Below, in pieces: positions 9,283 to 22,190 of a stretch of 64,000 nt of DNA (positions are counted from its first letter, which is position 1; each line of letters starts with the position of its first letter). The notes below the pieces were generated by a model. It was given only the letters and a program-made list of their open reading frames with translations. It ran no database searches and was not told where the DNA came from. The stretch spans positions 434,001 to 498,000 of the forward strand of contig NC_085925.1 in the NCBI RefSeq assembly GCF_035222485.1, written 5' to 3'. Source of the stretch: Podospora pseudoanserina (lineage: Eukaryota > Ascomycota > Sordariomycetes > Sordariales > Podosporaceae). Both the position numbers and the translations under genes were made by a program.

Positions 9283-11260
9283 CTTTCTTCCAGCCTTGCC
9301 TTGTCGATGTGCTGGCGAGGACGGATCACCATTGTGTGGCTTGCAATATCAAGCCTCGTTACCACCTCGGTGGCAGGCAATTCGGCAAGATGAAGACGTT
9401 GGCAGTGATGACAACTGGAAATGGCTACCCTAAAACACGTCAGTGGTTAGCCAAAACTCTCTTTGAAGCTAGGCAGTTCGACTCAAGATATATCATAGCA
9501 TTTGGACAATCTACCTATGTCGACCTGGTCATCCCGTACAGGCTGGTGGAGGTGCCTCGACGAGCAATCGAGGCGGCAGGCGGCAAGAGCAGCACCAATG
9601 CCCTATTAGTTGAAATTTTAGACAGTTGTTGCTACTTCCACATTTTACAACGTAGAGGCGTTTCAGACAATGCAGTTTCACGGTGCTTCCAGCTTTCGAT
9701 TCCTCCACCAGCAGGCGTTGCCATCCCACGAAGCTTCTTGTATATGTATGATATGTCTCGGGTTAGAGGCACGGGAAGGTTGGCCTGTGAGCAGACCGGG
9801 CTGTGTGCGGTGGTTGTGGCGGCAGAGAGCCGTGGCCCCCAATATCGGCCGTAGCTATTTGTTGTCCTACAACACAGAAAGACCGCTAACGCACTTGTCA
9901 GGAGAAGGGCAATTGATAGGAATGACTGATGACGGTAGTGACGACATTGCGACTGGGAGCAATGCTGATCATAATTCCACTAGCATTCGTAAAGGGATAT
10001 ATCCGCTTCACTCCACATCGGTGTGTACGAGGCGGTTTGTTTCTTGGACTGTGATGTTCTCTGGCACTGTGTAGCATGGTCGTCGATCTGGACAAAGGGT
10101 CTGCTTCCACATCCCACACTGCCTGTGCCGCGGTATACATAAGGTATCTATAGCTATGTGCATCCGGCAGGAATATGATGAACTTGGTTGGCCGTGGGGT
10201 CGTCCGAAGTCGAGAAGTCGAGAAGTCTCTTTTTACTGCCCGGCAGCGTTACAGCTTGGCGGATGACGGAATCACGCTGTGACGAGACGATCTGGCTTCT
10301 CGATCTCGGTGTTGGTGATCGGGGGGCGATGGCATCCCGTGGGTCCTTGGATGGAGAGTGTGAGGTTTTCTTGTGAGGCAAAGATGGATTTTCTTTGACA
10401 ATTGCATCTCGATTTTTCTCGTTGGCACAGTGAGAATAAATTTAGGTCAAAAATCCATCCAATGGCCAATTGGCTGGGACCACAGGCAGCCCGCAGGCAC
10501 AGGGATGCTGCCAAGATGAAACGGGGTGGAAGGCGTTACAGCACCGTGGGTCGCATCCTTGGCCTTCCCTCAGTGGCTGATGCCCTGCATTTCCCCCTGC
10601 GCTAGCTCTGCACTTCCCGCTGTGTTTCGTCAGTTCCGGGTCCATCACTGCGCGTGTTCACCACAACCCACCAACGCCATGTCGTCTTGAGACGCAGGCG
10701 AACCAAGCACTTCCATTGACATTTGATGCACCAAGGAAGGTCCAATTGGCAGCGGGGAGAGGACCCTTCTTTTGTGCCCTGGTCTTGGCGTGTTTTCTGT
10801 TGGAACAATTTTCTCCCAGCAGCGGACTTGATTTCAACAACCTCGATCCCATCCTATCCTCCACTCACTCATCTCTCCTCCTACGTTAGGCTCGCTCGTC
10901 ACTCATTTACTCGCTCATGCCCTCCTCCCGCCCGTCCCTAGGCAGATATCAACCTGGATGTGGAATTCCAGCCGCTCGCTCTTCTCCTAATACCTTCGTT
11001 TGATGTTGTTTGTTGTCTTAAGAATATCCACCAGTTGATGTCATCGGTGGACTGCTTTATGCATTCCTATCCCCTCACGGCAATCCCGACAATCCCATTC
11101 CCATTCGCGTCTCTTTGTCCCCTGGAACCATTGCGGGTTCGAGATTGGCTTCGTTGTGTCGTACTAACACCTCAACACAACCCCACATTCCTCACGACCC
11201 AACCTTCGCTGTCCATCACACAGGTCCAAGTCTGCCACGGCTTGGAATTCTGACTGCAAC
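9283..11260. other. Intergenic region and long 5' leader of the channel gene
   Basis: Nearly 2 kb without a supportable gene. Several short open stretches exist on both strands but none shows a family pattern or a clean intron pair. The last 500 bases before 11261 are CT-rich and are probably the core promoter and 5' UTR of the mechanosensitive channel gene. Confidence 0.5.
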
Positions 11261-14078
11261 ATGTCATTAAGGTCACCGCTCTCCCCACGGCAGCAGGGCT
11301 TTGCGCCTCTATCAAACCAGCCCAGTGCTTCAGATATGCAGGACATACCACTCCGCCAAATTCGCAGCAACGCGAGCTCGACGACGGGCGCACGCAGAGC
11401 CGACATGGAGCCCATCAGCGAGAAGAATGTGCTCTTCAACGAGGCGGTGGGCACTCCGGCCGGTAGACGACGAATCAAGAAGGACCTCATGCGCACGGGA
11501 TCGAGCAACCTCAGCGAGGAGGCCTCTCTCAATGCAATGGGTCGGTTCTATAACAAGATCGTCAGCTTCTCTGTCGTCACGCGCTACCTCGTCTACATCG
11601 TTCCTGTCGCCATAATCCTCGCCATCCCCCTCTTAATCATTCCGTTCACTGGCAATACCTCTACCGAACTCGAGGGTCAGAACTTGCTCTGGTTCTTCAT
11701 CTGGCTTGAGATAGCATGGCTGAGCATCTGGGTGGCAAAGCTGGTTGCCCATGTCATCCCAGTCGTCTTTATGTTCTTCTGTGGAGTGATCAGCTCGGGC
11801 ACCAGGAAATACGCTACCGTTTTGCGCGCTCTTGAAATCCCGCTCTCGCTCTTCTTATGGGGACTGGCTTCGTGGCTCACCTTCAAGTTCATGCTTTCGG
11901 ACAGAAACAATGGGGTCAAGTGGACAGACATCGTTCAGAGGATCTTGCTGTCACTGTTCCTTGCTTCGGCCGTCCTTCTTGCAGAGAAGGCCATTGTTCA
12001 GCTCATCAGTATCTCTTACCACCAGAGGTCGTTCGCCAACCGCATCAAGGATTCCAAGCGTGAAATCTACATCCTCGGCCTCATGTATGAGGCTTCACGC
12101 ACGCTCTTCCCCATGTACTGTCAGGAGTTTGCCGACGAGGACTATATCATTAATGATAGTATCGATGTTATCCTCACCGGTGGCAGGCCGAATGGGAAAG
12201 GCGTTGCTGCTGCGCCCATGAAGCTCGTTGGAGAAGTCGGGCGATTTGGCGACAAGATCACGTCTGTCTTTGGAAATATTGCCTCCGAAATCACCGGAAA
12301 GCAAGTCTTCAACCCCAACTCAGCACACTCCATCGTCGTCGAGGCTCTCGAGAAGGTCCGAAGCTCCGAGGCCATGGCTCGCCGCATCTGGATGTCGTTT
12401 GTGGTGGAAGGAAAGGACTCGTTGTCCATGGACGACATTGTCGAGGTTATGGGACCTGCTCATCGAGAGGAAGCCGAGGAATGCTTCCACGCTATTGACG
12501 CCGATGAGAATGGTGACATCAGCCTCGACGAAATGGTCCGGAAGGTTGTCGAGATCGGAAAGGAAAGAAAGGCAATCGCCAACAGCATGAAGGATATCAG
12601 CCAAGCATTGACGGTGTTCGATAAGGTCCTGCTCTTCGTTGTTCTGATCATTGTGATTATCATCTTTTGTAAGTGCTTGGTGGAACCGATACGCTTGGTG
12701 GCTGGTGCTAACTGCAGATGTAGTGGCTGTCTTCCAAAGCAGCTTCATTGCCACTCTCACCACCGCTGGGACCACGCTGCTATCTCTGTCGTTTGTCTTT
12801 GCTGTCACAACACAGGAATTCTTGGGTTCCTGCATTTTCCTCTTCGTCAAGCACCCTTACGACGTCGGCGACCGTGTCGACATCCAGGGACCTGAGAAGC
12901 AGCAGCTCATTGTCGAGAAGATCTCGCTGCTCTACACCGTCTTCACCCGTATCGACAAGATGCAAGTCGTCCAGGTGCCCAACATCGCCCTCAACAATCT
13001 GTGGGTTGAGAACGTTACCAGAAGCAAGGCCATGAAGGAAGTGATTGATGTCAATGTCTCATTTGACACATCATTCGAGGACATTGAACTGCTGCGTGCC
13101 GAGATGGAGAAGTTTGTGCGCTCGCCCGAGAACAGCCGCGATTTCCAGCCTGATATCGGCATCGGCGTTGGTGGTATTGGTGACCTTGACAAGTTGACGC
13201 TTAAGGTTGCGATCAAACACAAGTCCAACTGGCACAACGACACCGTCCGCGCTACCCGTCGCTCCAAGTTTATGTGCGCCCTCACTTTGGCGCTCAAGAA
13301 GGTACCAATCTATGCTCCTGGCGGCGGTGGTGAGGCTCTGGGTGGTCCCAAGAACCCAGCATACAGCGTCGCTGTGACGGACGAGTATGCCATCTCTGCT
13401 CGTGCCCAGGCCGATAAGGAGAAGGAAGCGAAGAGAATGGATTACGCGGATCCAGAGAAGCAAGCCGAGAATGCTAGTGAGCAAAAGGCAGCCGACCATT
13501 TCAACACGACTAATCCCGCTGTGGACGCTCTTGATGACTGGGGCTACGAAGAGACCCTTAGTGGCCGAGACGCTTCTACCGTCCGCCCTAGCACCTCTAA
13601 CGGACCTAGTTCACGATCCGAGCTCCTTCTTGGTACCCGCGAATCTCAGCGTGGTCGTCGCAGGGCGGGCGAGACAGTGCCCATGACTCTCGGCGACGCC
13701 AGCACGCCTGGGGTCCAGCTCACCAGGGCCCCCACAACAAGTACCCGTGGTGGCCCGTCCTTTGACGTGGAGAGACAAGCGGGCGTAGATGCTCCTGCCG
13801 GCTCTCCATACACCACCTGGACCGCCTACAACTCACAGACTGGACAACAGCAAGGCGTTTCTCAGCCATATTCCCCTCCGCAACAATCCGCGAATCTGAC
13901 CGTTCAAGCACCACCACGCCCTGGGCAAAGTCCAGCTGGTGCTAGGCCAAGAGGTGCCAGCGTCAGCAACCGCCCCCAGGCTCCGACAGGTGATGGAAGG
14001 CCCCTTAGCGGAGGACAATCCAGCGGTGGACCTCCTCCCCCTCCAAGTGCGCCTGGTCCGTCGTCAGCTAGATACTAG
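11261..14078 (+). CDS. MscS-family mechanosensitive ion channel with EF-hand (Msy1/Msy2 type)
   Basis: 922-aa membrane protein in two exons, 11261..12668 and 12718..14078; the 49-nt intron (GTAAGT, GCTAACTGCAG) splits the pore-helix region. A polar N-terminus of about 95 residues is followed by several membrane segments (about 105-260) and then a single EF-hand, DADENGDISLDE, at about 413-424. Further hydrophobic segments lead into the MscS core with FVKHPYDVGDRVDI and the beta domain. The last 200 residues are Pro/Ser/Gly-rich and probably disordered. In fission yeast, Msy1 and Msy2 are ER channels that control calcium and cell volume after hypo-osmotic shock; the same role is inferred here. 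Confidence 0.93.
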
Positions 14079-14949
14079 GCGGGGCTGCCGGGGACACCAA
14101 TGGTGTATCCTGTAGGCACGACTACCACCACGATTCACGAGGAAACAAGTAGTCAAAAGGAGAACGACCAAAGCACCAGCAAGGCGGACATTAGCAATAA
14201 TGACAACGGAACCACCACACAGTAAATATCAGAAAGTAGGGATTGGTTAATAAAAAACAAGTCTTGGGACAGTCGGCAAGGTCGGGGTTCAGTAAAGCAA
14301 CGGTGACGGCGTTTTTTCTTTGGGTGATTGTAATGATGGATGAGTATAAGACGGGACACGCCGAACATATTACTCGCTTCAGCCAAAAAAATTTTTTTCG
14401 GTTGTTCAGCAACAATCCTTTTTCTTCTCTGGGGAAGGTTGGGGGAAGTAAAAAAGGGTGAGCCAGAGCGGCAATACCCCGCCAATATATGCATGCATGC
14501 ACGGCATTGGGTTTGCATTTTCTCTTTTTTTGTCATCACTCGCATACATAGATGTACATTGCATTCTGGCCTGACCGCAAGGATTGGAGTGTGTAGAGAT
14601 TAGAGGACACAGTAGTTTTTCTATGGTTTGTAGTACTTTGGTAGTAGAGATTGCTTACTATGTATGGTTAAGGTGAATAGATATTGTGAAGAGCGTGTGA
14701 GGTGTTTGTTTGAAGTGTGAAGGTGAACAATGTTGAAGAAGCTGGGGTTAGAGTTAGTCGTCAGGGCCTGTCACGTCTCTGGCAGCATGATTTGATGTGA
14801 TACCTGTTGTGCACTATGCCTAGCTCTCTCGTGACGCCTTGGAAATAGGAGATGGGAGGGGTATAACAGTTTTACAGATGCCACCAACTCTTCTCCCCAC
14901 CCATGAGAACACTTGACAAGTAAACTATGACCTGAGTTCAGTCCCTGTT
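14079..14949. other. 3' region of the channel gene
   Basis: 3' UTR and spacer. No gene is supported. A short ATGC repeat (14491-14500) and A/T-rich runs are present. Confidence 0.5.
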
Positions 14950-15150
14950 AAATATTTTTCAGGTCTTCTGATACCTTTTGGGCCCGTTAACGATCTTGAC
15001 TATCTTTTTAAGCCTCTTTGCTTTTTAAGAACTTGTTTGAGGCGTATCAGTAGTTTTTCAAGCCTTACTAGTTGTCATTTCATGCCCATGGATCGTTTTT
15101 GAAGGCCTACTCGATATCCTGCATGGCCTACTCAGCATTTCAAGAGGAGT
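14950..15150. repeat. Degenerate 21-bp-period repeat (array A)
   Basis: Eight to ten diverged units of 20-22 bp, each beginning AAGCC or AGGCCT, with TTGACTATCTTTTTAAG at 14996-15012 matching the core of arrays B and C. Non-coding: stops occur in every frame. Confidence 0.65.
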
Positions 15151-15397
15151 CGCTTACATAGTCAATATGCGCCGACTCTAATTTAGAGTGTTTATCATTG
15201 GTAACAACGTGCCGTGCATACCGTCTTTCAAAGATTAGAAGAGCCCTCTGGGAAGACCGGAGAGGGCCCCCACGAACATGAGAGAGATGTTGGAATGGTA
15301 CACCGGCAATTTTTGACAACTGGCTACCTGTCCGGGATGAGCATCATTTAAGGCACGGATCTGTCAGTCTATAGCTAACAGCTGAGTATGCACTTCT

Positions 15398-16756
15398 TCA
15401 ACAGACATGCTCCACCTCCTGCTTCTTCCCATCACCATCCCCCAGCTCCGTCTTCAGCACCCGCCCAAACTGCTCCAACAACACCTCAAAGCAGACCTTG
15501 GTGATGGCAGGGTCATATCTTCCCTTGCTGAGCTCGTCCCGGATAAACGCGTGCTGCGCCCAGGCGAACTCATGGAAGCTAAAGACTACCCCGGCCTCGC
15601 GAAGCTTTTGGCGAATGAGATCACGACCGGCGTCGGGAACGTGGGTGTCTTTGATGCCAAAGATCATGGAGACCTCACCGGTAATACGGGAGAGGAGGTC
15701 GAGTGTGTGGTTGGAGTCCGGAGGGGCAGTGGAGGAGGTATTGGCGCCGGAGTTGGGGCCTAAGGTACGGGCATGGACATCGGTGGCGAAGTAGCATACT
15801 GTGGAAGAGATCTTGGGGTGAAGCTGGAGGCGGAAGAGGTTTGTGTTAGAAGACAGTGGTAGGGGGGTGGTGAGGGGGGGTATCGTACAGCTGCCCGGAG
15901 AGCCAGATGCCCTCCCAAGCACATGCCTGTTGCGCCTAGACGGCCAGTGCATGTTGGGAGTGACAAGAGGTAGGAGACAGTCTGGGTGACGTCTTCATCG
16001 TAGGATTCAAGGGTCTGTTTGATACATTACTGGTGAGCGTCATTATTTCAGGACTTTGATGGTGGTGCTGGCTACACCCAAAGCCCCAGCCAGTTGGGCT
16101 CCAATACGACATGGACACCCTGTCGACCCGCGCACCCTGAAGCTACTCCAATGAATGACACCATCAGAGCTTCAGCTGGGAGCTTTGGCCTCCCAGCAGA
16201 GGCTTGAGCTTTAGTCGAAGCTATGACAGGGAGTATCCATGCAGAAGAGCAAATCACCGACCTTTGTGATCTTCCACTCGTTCCCTTGATCCGTTCCGGG
16301 GACGTCATAGGCAAGAGGCTCAGGGCCAGTAAAGTCGTGGTAGCTGCTGGGAGCAGCGATGATGTAGCCCTGGCCAGCGATTTGTCTGGCGAAGCGAGCA
16401 ACAGGGCCGGTGACTGTGACGACGTCAATTTCGTTGGGCTTCTTTATGGAGAGCATGAGGGATGGTGTCACTGACCCTGATAGATCTCACTGAAGAGAAC
16501 AACTCCTGGGAAGCGACTACACGTTGATAACTTGGTAAGACCGTGATACAAGAGACCCCTATTGCGAGGGCGAGGTGAAGGTGGGTTCGGGCTCACGCAT
16601 TTGGGTATCCAGGAATGGTAGGATGAAATAGAAATATTCCTTCCACCTCAGTTAGCTAACTGCTATAATATTGGCTGTAAGAGCTCACCAACTCATCGAT
16701 GTTGTCTTGCCATTGGCAGTCGTTTGCACGTCGGCATGGCTCTCTTTGATCAACAT
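15398..16756 (-). CDS. Dienelactone hydrolase family protein
   Basis: 283-aa alpha/beta hydrolase in six exons on the minus strand: 16756..16693, 16639..16597, 16516..16476, 16413..16262, 16014..15889 and 15823..15398. Every junction keeps frame and restores the family text MRIFLFHPTIPGYPNA, RFPGVVLFSEIYQ, VTGPVARFARQIAGQGY and TLESYDEDV. The nucleophile is Cys in GMCLGGH, as in dienelactone hydrolases, rather than the Ser of most esterases; Asp in KDTHVPDAG and His in AQHAF complete the triad. Family members hydrolyse dienelactones in aromatic breakdown, but this fungal branch has no firmly known substrate. The first donor is GTTGGT, slightly unusual, and the fourth intron is long at 247 nt. 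No secretion signal, so it is probably cytosolic. Confidence 0.9.
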
Positions 16757-17210
16757 GTTGACGTTGTTGAAGGGTCGGTGACTTAGGATTCAGAAGCAGC
16801 TCTACGTTCTGCACAGTAGCAAGTTCGATTTTAGAAGAGATCTTCTTTTTGTTGACAAGGTGGTGGTTTGAAACCGTCAAAGCTCCCTCACGCTCAGTCT
16901 GAACCTCAAAGCTCCCCCGCCAGTTTGATTACTGCTGTAGTGAGGGGCAGAGGGGTAGCTTCTTATCAGCTTATCGGATCATGACATAATCATCTCGAAA
17001 ATGAGAAAAAAGGTATCGACATCAGCCAACTGTCAGATTGAAAAGGTAGACAGTTAGTCATACGGCAATTGTTAGACGAGGCAGATACCCGGCCTGTTGG
17101 CAATTGTGTATTCAACGCCGCATTAGGCGCCAGGGCAGAATGGAGAAGAGGGAGAAAAAGGGGTGGCAAGTTAATGGGGTGGATTGCATGACTGTTAGCA
17201 GGAAACCTCA

Positions 17211-17327
17211 AAGTAGGCGGGGACGGTGACGACGGCATGTTGACGGTGCCACCGAGGTAGGCCTCAGCGGTCTCACGCATCTTGGTGAGGACCATGGAGG
17301 AGATCTCCTCAGGGATGAAGACCTTGG
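17211..17327 (-). pseudogene. Inverted 117-bp fragment of the neighbouring HSP70 gene
   Basis: The minus strand reads almost exactly as HSP70 codons for [20 protein letters not shown] and the following AYLGGTVN. Aligned by eye to 19462..19579 it differs by three substitutions and one missing base in 118 positions, about 97% identity. Similarity ends sharply on both sides. It lies 1.6 kb upstream of, and opposite to, the HSP70 gene. The missing base breaks the frame and there is no gene around it, so it is a dead fragment or a non-coding inverted repeat. Confidence 0.88.
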
Positions 17328-18952
17328 CCTCGCTTGTTGAATGCTCAGTGACAAGCAAGTCTTTTCTGACCTTCAACGCCCCTCTTCTCTGGGAGACGAA
17401 TCCCTCCTATATTTTCAATGGGCAAAGAAGAGTAGTGGTCTCCAGTGAGGTATCGTACTAACAGTCATTCCAAATCTGATGTGTCTGGCTCATGGGTCTT
17501 ATTACTATCTGACCGCCATCCATTCTGCCCAACTGACGAACGACGGAATTTCCCCTTCAGAATAGCTGCTTTCATTTTCATCGAGTCGTGTACTAAGCTG
17601 ACTTGAAGCTGGAATACAAAGGGAGATAGCTCCATCTCGTCATTGTGAGTCCACTGGGACGGACAGATGACGGAAGAGAGAACCGAGCTTCATTGGACAG
17701 TCAGTGGTCTGATATTCCGATGCCACTGTCCCGCTGGCCTTATAAAGCCCCAATGTCGGTACAGATGGTGATAACAAAAAGGAAAAGATTTGTGTCGTCG
17801 AAGCCACAAGAAAGCAGGTGGTCTCTGCCGTTGCCTTCGTAATATTCTGATGGAGTTTCGTTGCTGATATTTTTTGGTGGTTGCATGTTTTGCCCCGTCA
17901 GTCTGGACATCCCATTTAGAGGTTCGAAATGTGTGTACCTTATGTACTGTACCTTGCTTGAGAGCTTGGCAGTGCCCAAGATCGGGAACACCTTGAGAGT
18001 AGTATTGTGCATCTGTCTGTTATGACTGGCGGTCAGCAACATGCCCGAATGGAATGATGCAAAGCATCGTGATCGCACTGAGACTGTTGCTATGTATGTT
18101 GGGCATCTCTCGGTCCAACCATGCGGCAGGTGTAAAGGTGACTGCGGTTCTATGGCCTGTGGTGATGCATTAATGGTATGAGCAGTCTATTAGGAAAAAC
18201 AGCTTCCATCGACCTCGGGACAATTCAAGCAGTTTTCTGGAACCTCTCAGTGAATGTTGATCACGCAGCAGAGTTTGACATGGGGCGAAATCTAGTGCTT
18301 GGCATGTAGCTGTGGCATTGGTGTGTTGGATGCGTCAGTTCCCCATTACGCAAAACCTCAGCTTGAGGGTGTACAGACGGTCAAAGCCCACTGTTTGTTC
18401 ATCCACGGAGCTACTCCGCAGTTTCTTTCCTGGGGAAGACATTTCCAGGTGTGTCTATGGGGTAAACAGCCGGGGGTCGGCATGTGGCATGGAAAAGCAG
18501 CGAAGAAAGAGATCTGGGAATAGCCAAACCTCCCGTCGGGTAGGCAGCCGATGGAACTGAGCATCGAGCACGGCGAGGCTGGGTTTGGCACTCAACGGGC
18601 TCTCAAAGGAGGCGCTGGGTTGTTCCATGAAGCGTGTGGGCGTTTCTAGTCCAATCGATTGAGCTCCTTTCGTGCAGCTGCTGGAACCCCACTTGGGCCT
18701 TCTGGCGATTTCCACAGGGTTCCGTGAGCTTCGTCTGCAAAGTGACGCGGGGCTTTTAAACCTGCCTTTTGTGCCCCTCCTCCTCCTGCTCTTTCCCATT
18801 CTTCATCACACAAACTCAAAAAACTCTACTTCTCTTCCTTCTACGCTGCTTTTTCTTCCCACCAGATCTCGGGAATACTACGACGAATCTACTACTCTTC
18901 AATACCCCCATACCAGAACCCGTTGTAGAAAGCAAATCACACAGCAGTCAAG
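17328..18952. other. Upstream region of HSP70
   Basis: 1.6 kb without a supportable gene. The last 200 bases hold a TTTTAAA element near 18752 and a CT-rich leader. I looked for tandem nGAAn heat-shock elements and saw only imperfect TTC/GAA groupings around 18625-18740, not enough to mark a site. Confidence 0.4.
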
Positions 18953-19571
18953 ATGGCTCCCGCTGTCGGTATCGACTTGGGTACGACGTACTCTTGCGTC
19001 GGTGTCTTCCGTGAGGATCGGTAGGTTCTTGCCCTCCCCCTTCATCGACATCGTCGAGTCGCTGTTTGCAGTCGCTCTGTTCGGTCGTGGCCAGGCTGAG
19101 AGGGGTGTTCTTCGACTTCCCTGCCAGCCTCGCCATCGATCGATTGGACGGTTGCACGGCATCAGCCTTGTTAGTCCCGACAGCCTGCTAACCACCCCTC
19201 ACAGGTGCGAAATCATTGCCAACGACCAGGGTAACAGAACCACTCCCTCTTTCGTTGCTTTTACCGATACCGAGCGTCTTATTGGAGATGCCGCCAAGAA
19301 CCAGGTCGCCATGAACCCCATCAACACAGTCTTCGACGCCAAGCGTCTCATTGGTCGCAAGTTCACCGACGCTGAGGTCCAGGCCGACATGAAGCACTTC
19401 CCCTTCAAGATCATTGAGCGTGGCGGCAAGCCCGTCATCCAGGTCGAGTTCAAGGGCGAAACCAAGGTCTTCACCCCTGAGGAGATCTCCTCCATGGTCC
19501 TCACCAAGATGCGTGAGACCGCCGAGGCCTACCTCGGTGGCACCGTCAACAATGCCGTCGTCACCGTCCCT

Positions 19572-19616
<45 letters not shown>

Positions 19617-21199
19617 CTCATTGCTGGCCTCAATGTCCTTCGCATCATCAACGAGCCCACTGCCGCTGCCATTGCTTATGGTCTTGACAAGAAGATTGAG
19701 GGCGAGCGCAACGTCCTCATCTTCGACTTGGGCGGTGGTACCTTCGATGTCTCTCTCCTCACCATTGAGGAGGGTATCTTTGAGGTCAAGTCCACTGCTG
19801 GTGACACCCATTTGGGAGGTAAGTCACATCCTCTTGAGTCAACAACATGCATATACTAACTAAGAACTAGGTGAGGACTTCGACAACAGACTTGTAAATC
19901 ATTTCTGCTCTGAGTTCAAGCGCAAGCACAAGAAGTACGTGAAGCCCGTTTTTGATTTGGTGATGTTTTCATTTTGCTGACTTTTTCTTTTTAAGGGATC
20001 TTTCCGGCAACCCCCGTGCCCTGCGCCGTCTCCGCACGGCCTGCGAGCGTGCCAAGCGTACCCTCTCCTCCAGCGCACAGACCTCCATTGAGATCGACTC
20101 TCTCTACGAGGGTATCGATTTCTACACCTCCATCACCCGTGCCCGCTTCGAAGAGTTGTGCCAGGATCTTTTCCGCTCTACCCTCCAGCCCGTCGACCGC
20201 GTCCTTACCGATGCCAAGATCGACAAGTCCCAGGTCCACGAGATCGTCCTCGTCGGTGGCTCCACCCGTATTCCCCGCATCCAGAAGCTTATCACCGACT
20301 ACTTCAATGGCAAGGAGCCCAACAAGTCCATCAACCCCGATGAGGCTGTTGCCTATGGTGCCGCCGTCCAGGCCGCCATTCTCTCCGGTGACACTTCCTC
20401 CAAGTCCACCAACGAGATCTTGCTTCTCGATGTTGCCCCTTTGTCCCTCGGTATCGAGACCGCTGGTGGTATGATGACCAAGCTCATTCCCCGCAACACC
20501 ACCATTCCCACCAAGAAGTCTGAGGTCTTCTCTACCTTCTCCGACAACCAGCCTGGTGTGCTTATCCAGGTCTACGAGGGTGAGCGGCAGCGCACCAAGG
20601 ACAACAACTTGCTCGGCAAGTTCGAGCTTACTGGCATTCCCCCCGCTCCCCGTGGTATTCCCCAGATTGAGGTTACCTTCGATCTTGATGCCAACGGAAT
20701 CATGAACGTCTCTGCCCTTGAGAAGGGCACTGGCAAGACCAACCAAATTGTCATCACCAACGACAAGGGTCGTCTCTCCAAGGAGGACATTGAGCGCATG
20801 CTTGCTGAGGCTGAGAAGTTCAAGGAGGAGGATGAGGCTGAGGGTGCCCGTGTCGCTGCCAAGAACGGCCTTGAGTCGTATGCCTACTCCCTGCGCAACA
20901 CTCTCTCTGACCCCAAGGTCGATGAGAAGCTTGACGCCTCCGACAAGGAGACTCTCAAGACCGAGATTGACAAGATCGTCGCTTGGCTCGATGAGTCTCA
21001 GCAGGCTACCAAGGAGGAGTACGAGGATCGCCAGAAGGAGTTGGAGGGTGTTGCCAACCCCATCATGATGAAGTTCTACGGTGCTGGCGGTGCTCCCCCT
21101 GGTGGCATGCCCGGCGGTGCTCCTGGCGGTTTCCCCGGTGGTGCCGGTGGCCCTGGTGCCACCCACGATGACGGCCCCACCGTCGAGGAGGTCGACTAA
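18953..21199 (+). CDS. Cytosolic Hsp70 chaperone (Ssa type)
   Basis: 649-aa chaperone in four exons: 18953..19020, 19205..19818, 19871..19934 and 19996..21199. It starts [19 protein letters not shown], the first ATP-phosphate loop. The nucleotide-binding domain runs to about 385, then the linker and LSLGIET of the substrate domain, then a Gly/Pro-rich lid end and the C-terminal EEVD that docks TPR co-chaperones. The missing signal peptide and the EEVD end mark it as cytosolic Ssa rather than ER BiP or mitochondrial Ssc1. Intron 1, after 22 codons, is 184 nt; the other two are 52 and 61 nt. Codon use is strongly C-ending, as expected for a highly expressed gene. A 117-bp inverted fragment of it lies 1.6 kb upstream. 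Confidence 0.98.
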
Positions 21200-21599
21200 A
21201 TCAGTTGATCACTTCATGGAAGGATTTCGGAGTTTCTGCTTTTTTCTCATGCGCTAGATTGGAGCCGCGTCACTGGGATGTGGTCTGGTTCGGGTTAACA
21301 CCTAGATCTGGTTTGCTTTTCCGTCATGATCATGATAAACGGGGGAAAAGTTATAGGAGGCTGCATGGCTTGTATTTTAATGATTCCCACATTTCCTTGT
21401 AATGAACAAAGGAATATTTCGTTGTTATGTCTTAGTTCCCCATTGTGAATGCTTTGTGATATGTCTTCTTTGCAATTCAGTGCCATCAAAGCAAGCCCAA
21501 CGAGCATTTACCGGTGATATGAGGGCTTCGAACATCCTTCATATGCCTCGAGATGTTGTTTTGAGGTGTAAAATCAAAGTAAACAGGCCTGTTGAGATA

Positions 21600-22190
21600 G
21601 TTGAGAAGCCTTTATTTTAATTCAAAGGCCTGCCACCATGGTTAGGAGGCTTATCTTACTGTCTAAATGCGCCTTTCTACAACCTCAAATGGCATACGAT
21701 ATATATTTTTCGACAATAAAAGATAGTGAGCAGGCCTCTAATGTATCTGCAGAGACATGTAGACTACCATTAAAGGCCATCAAGATATTTTAAAAGGTAT
21801 ATAAGACATACTTCAAGGTATGTTGACTATCTTTTCAAGTATCCGGATTTTCTTTTTAAGACCTTTGTATAGTACTTCAAGGCATCTTGACTATCTTTAA
21901 AGGCTTTCATCTTACATTTAAAGGTATCTACGCTATCATTTAAGGTATTCAGACTATCTTCAAAGGCGTATAAACCATCTTTTAAGTGCTTTGGATGGTG
22001 GTTTCGGGCCTTTGGATGATGGCTTCAGGCCTCTGGATTATGCTTGAACGTGTTTAGATACTCTTTTGAGGCCTATGAATGATACTCTCGAGGCCTTCAG
22101 ATTTCTTTCCAAGCTTTTGGATTATATATAAAGGTATATAGACCATCTTATACAGCCTTAGCTTCATGCTATAAGGCCTTTCGGTGTTAC
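21600..22190. repeat. Long degenerate 21-bp-period repeat (array B)
   Basis: About 25 diverged units of 20-22 bp. The consensus is AAGGCCT, about three variable bases, then GACTATCTTTT. Units are clearest from 21800 to 22170. All frames contain stops. It begins about 400 bases after the HSP70 stop. The core TTGACTATCTTT is shared with array A, and array C has CTATCTTTTAAAG. Confidence 0.85.

Noticed and set aside
9195-9854. Long plus-strand open frame across array E
   Set aside because: It is open because the perfect 21-bp repeat is stop-free; the rest has no ATG, no family pattern and no splice support.
18550-18760. Heat-shock elements upstream of HSP70
   Set aside because: TTC and GAA triplets occur, but not in three or more correctly spaced inverted units.
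19991-21166. 391-codon open frame antisense to HSP70
   Set aside because: An artefact of the biased codon use of HSP70; the antisense protein is Gly/Leu/Asp-rich with no known pattern.
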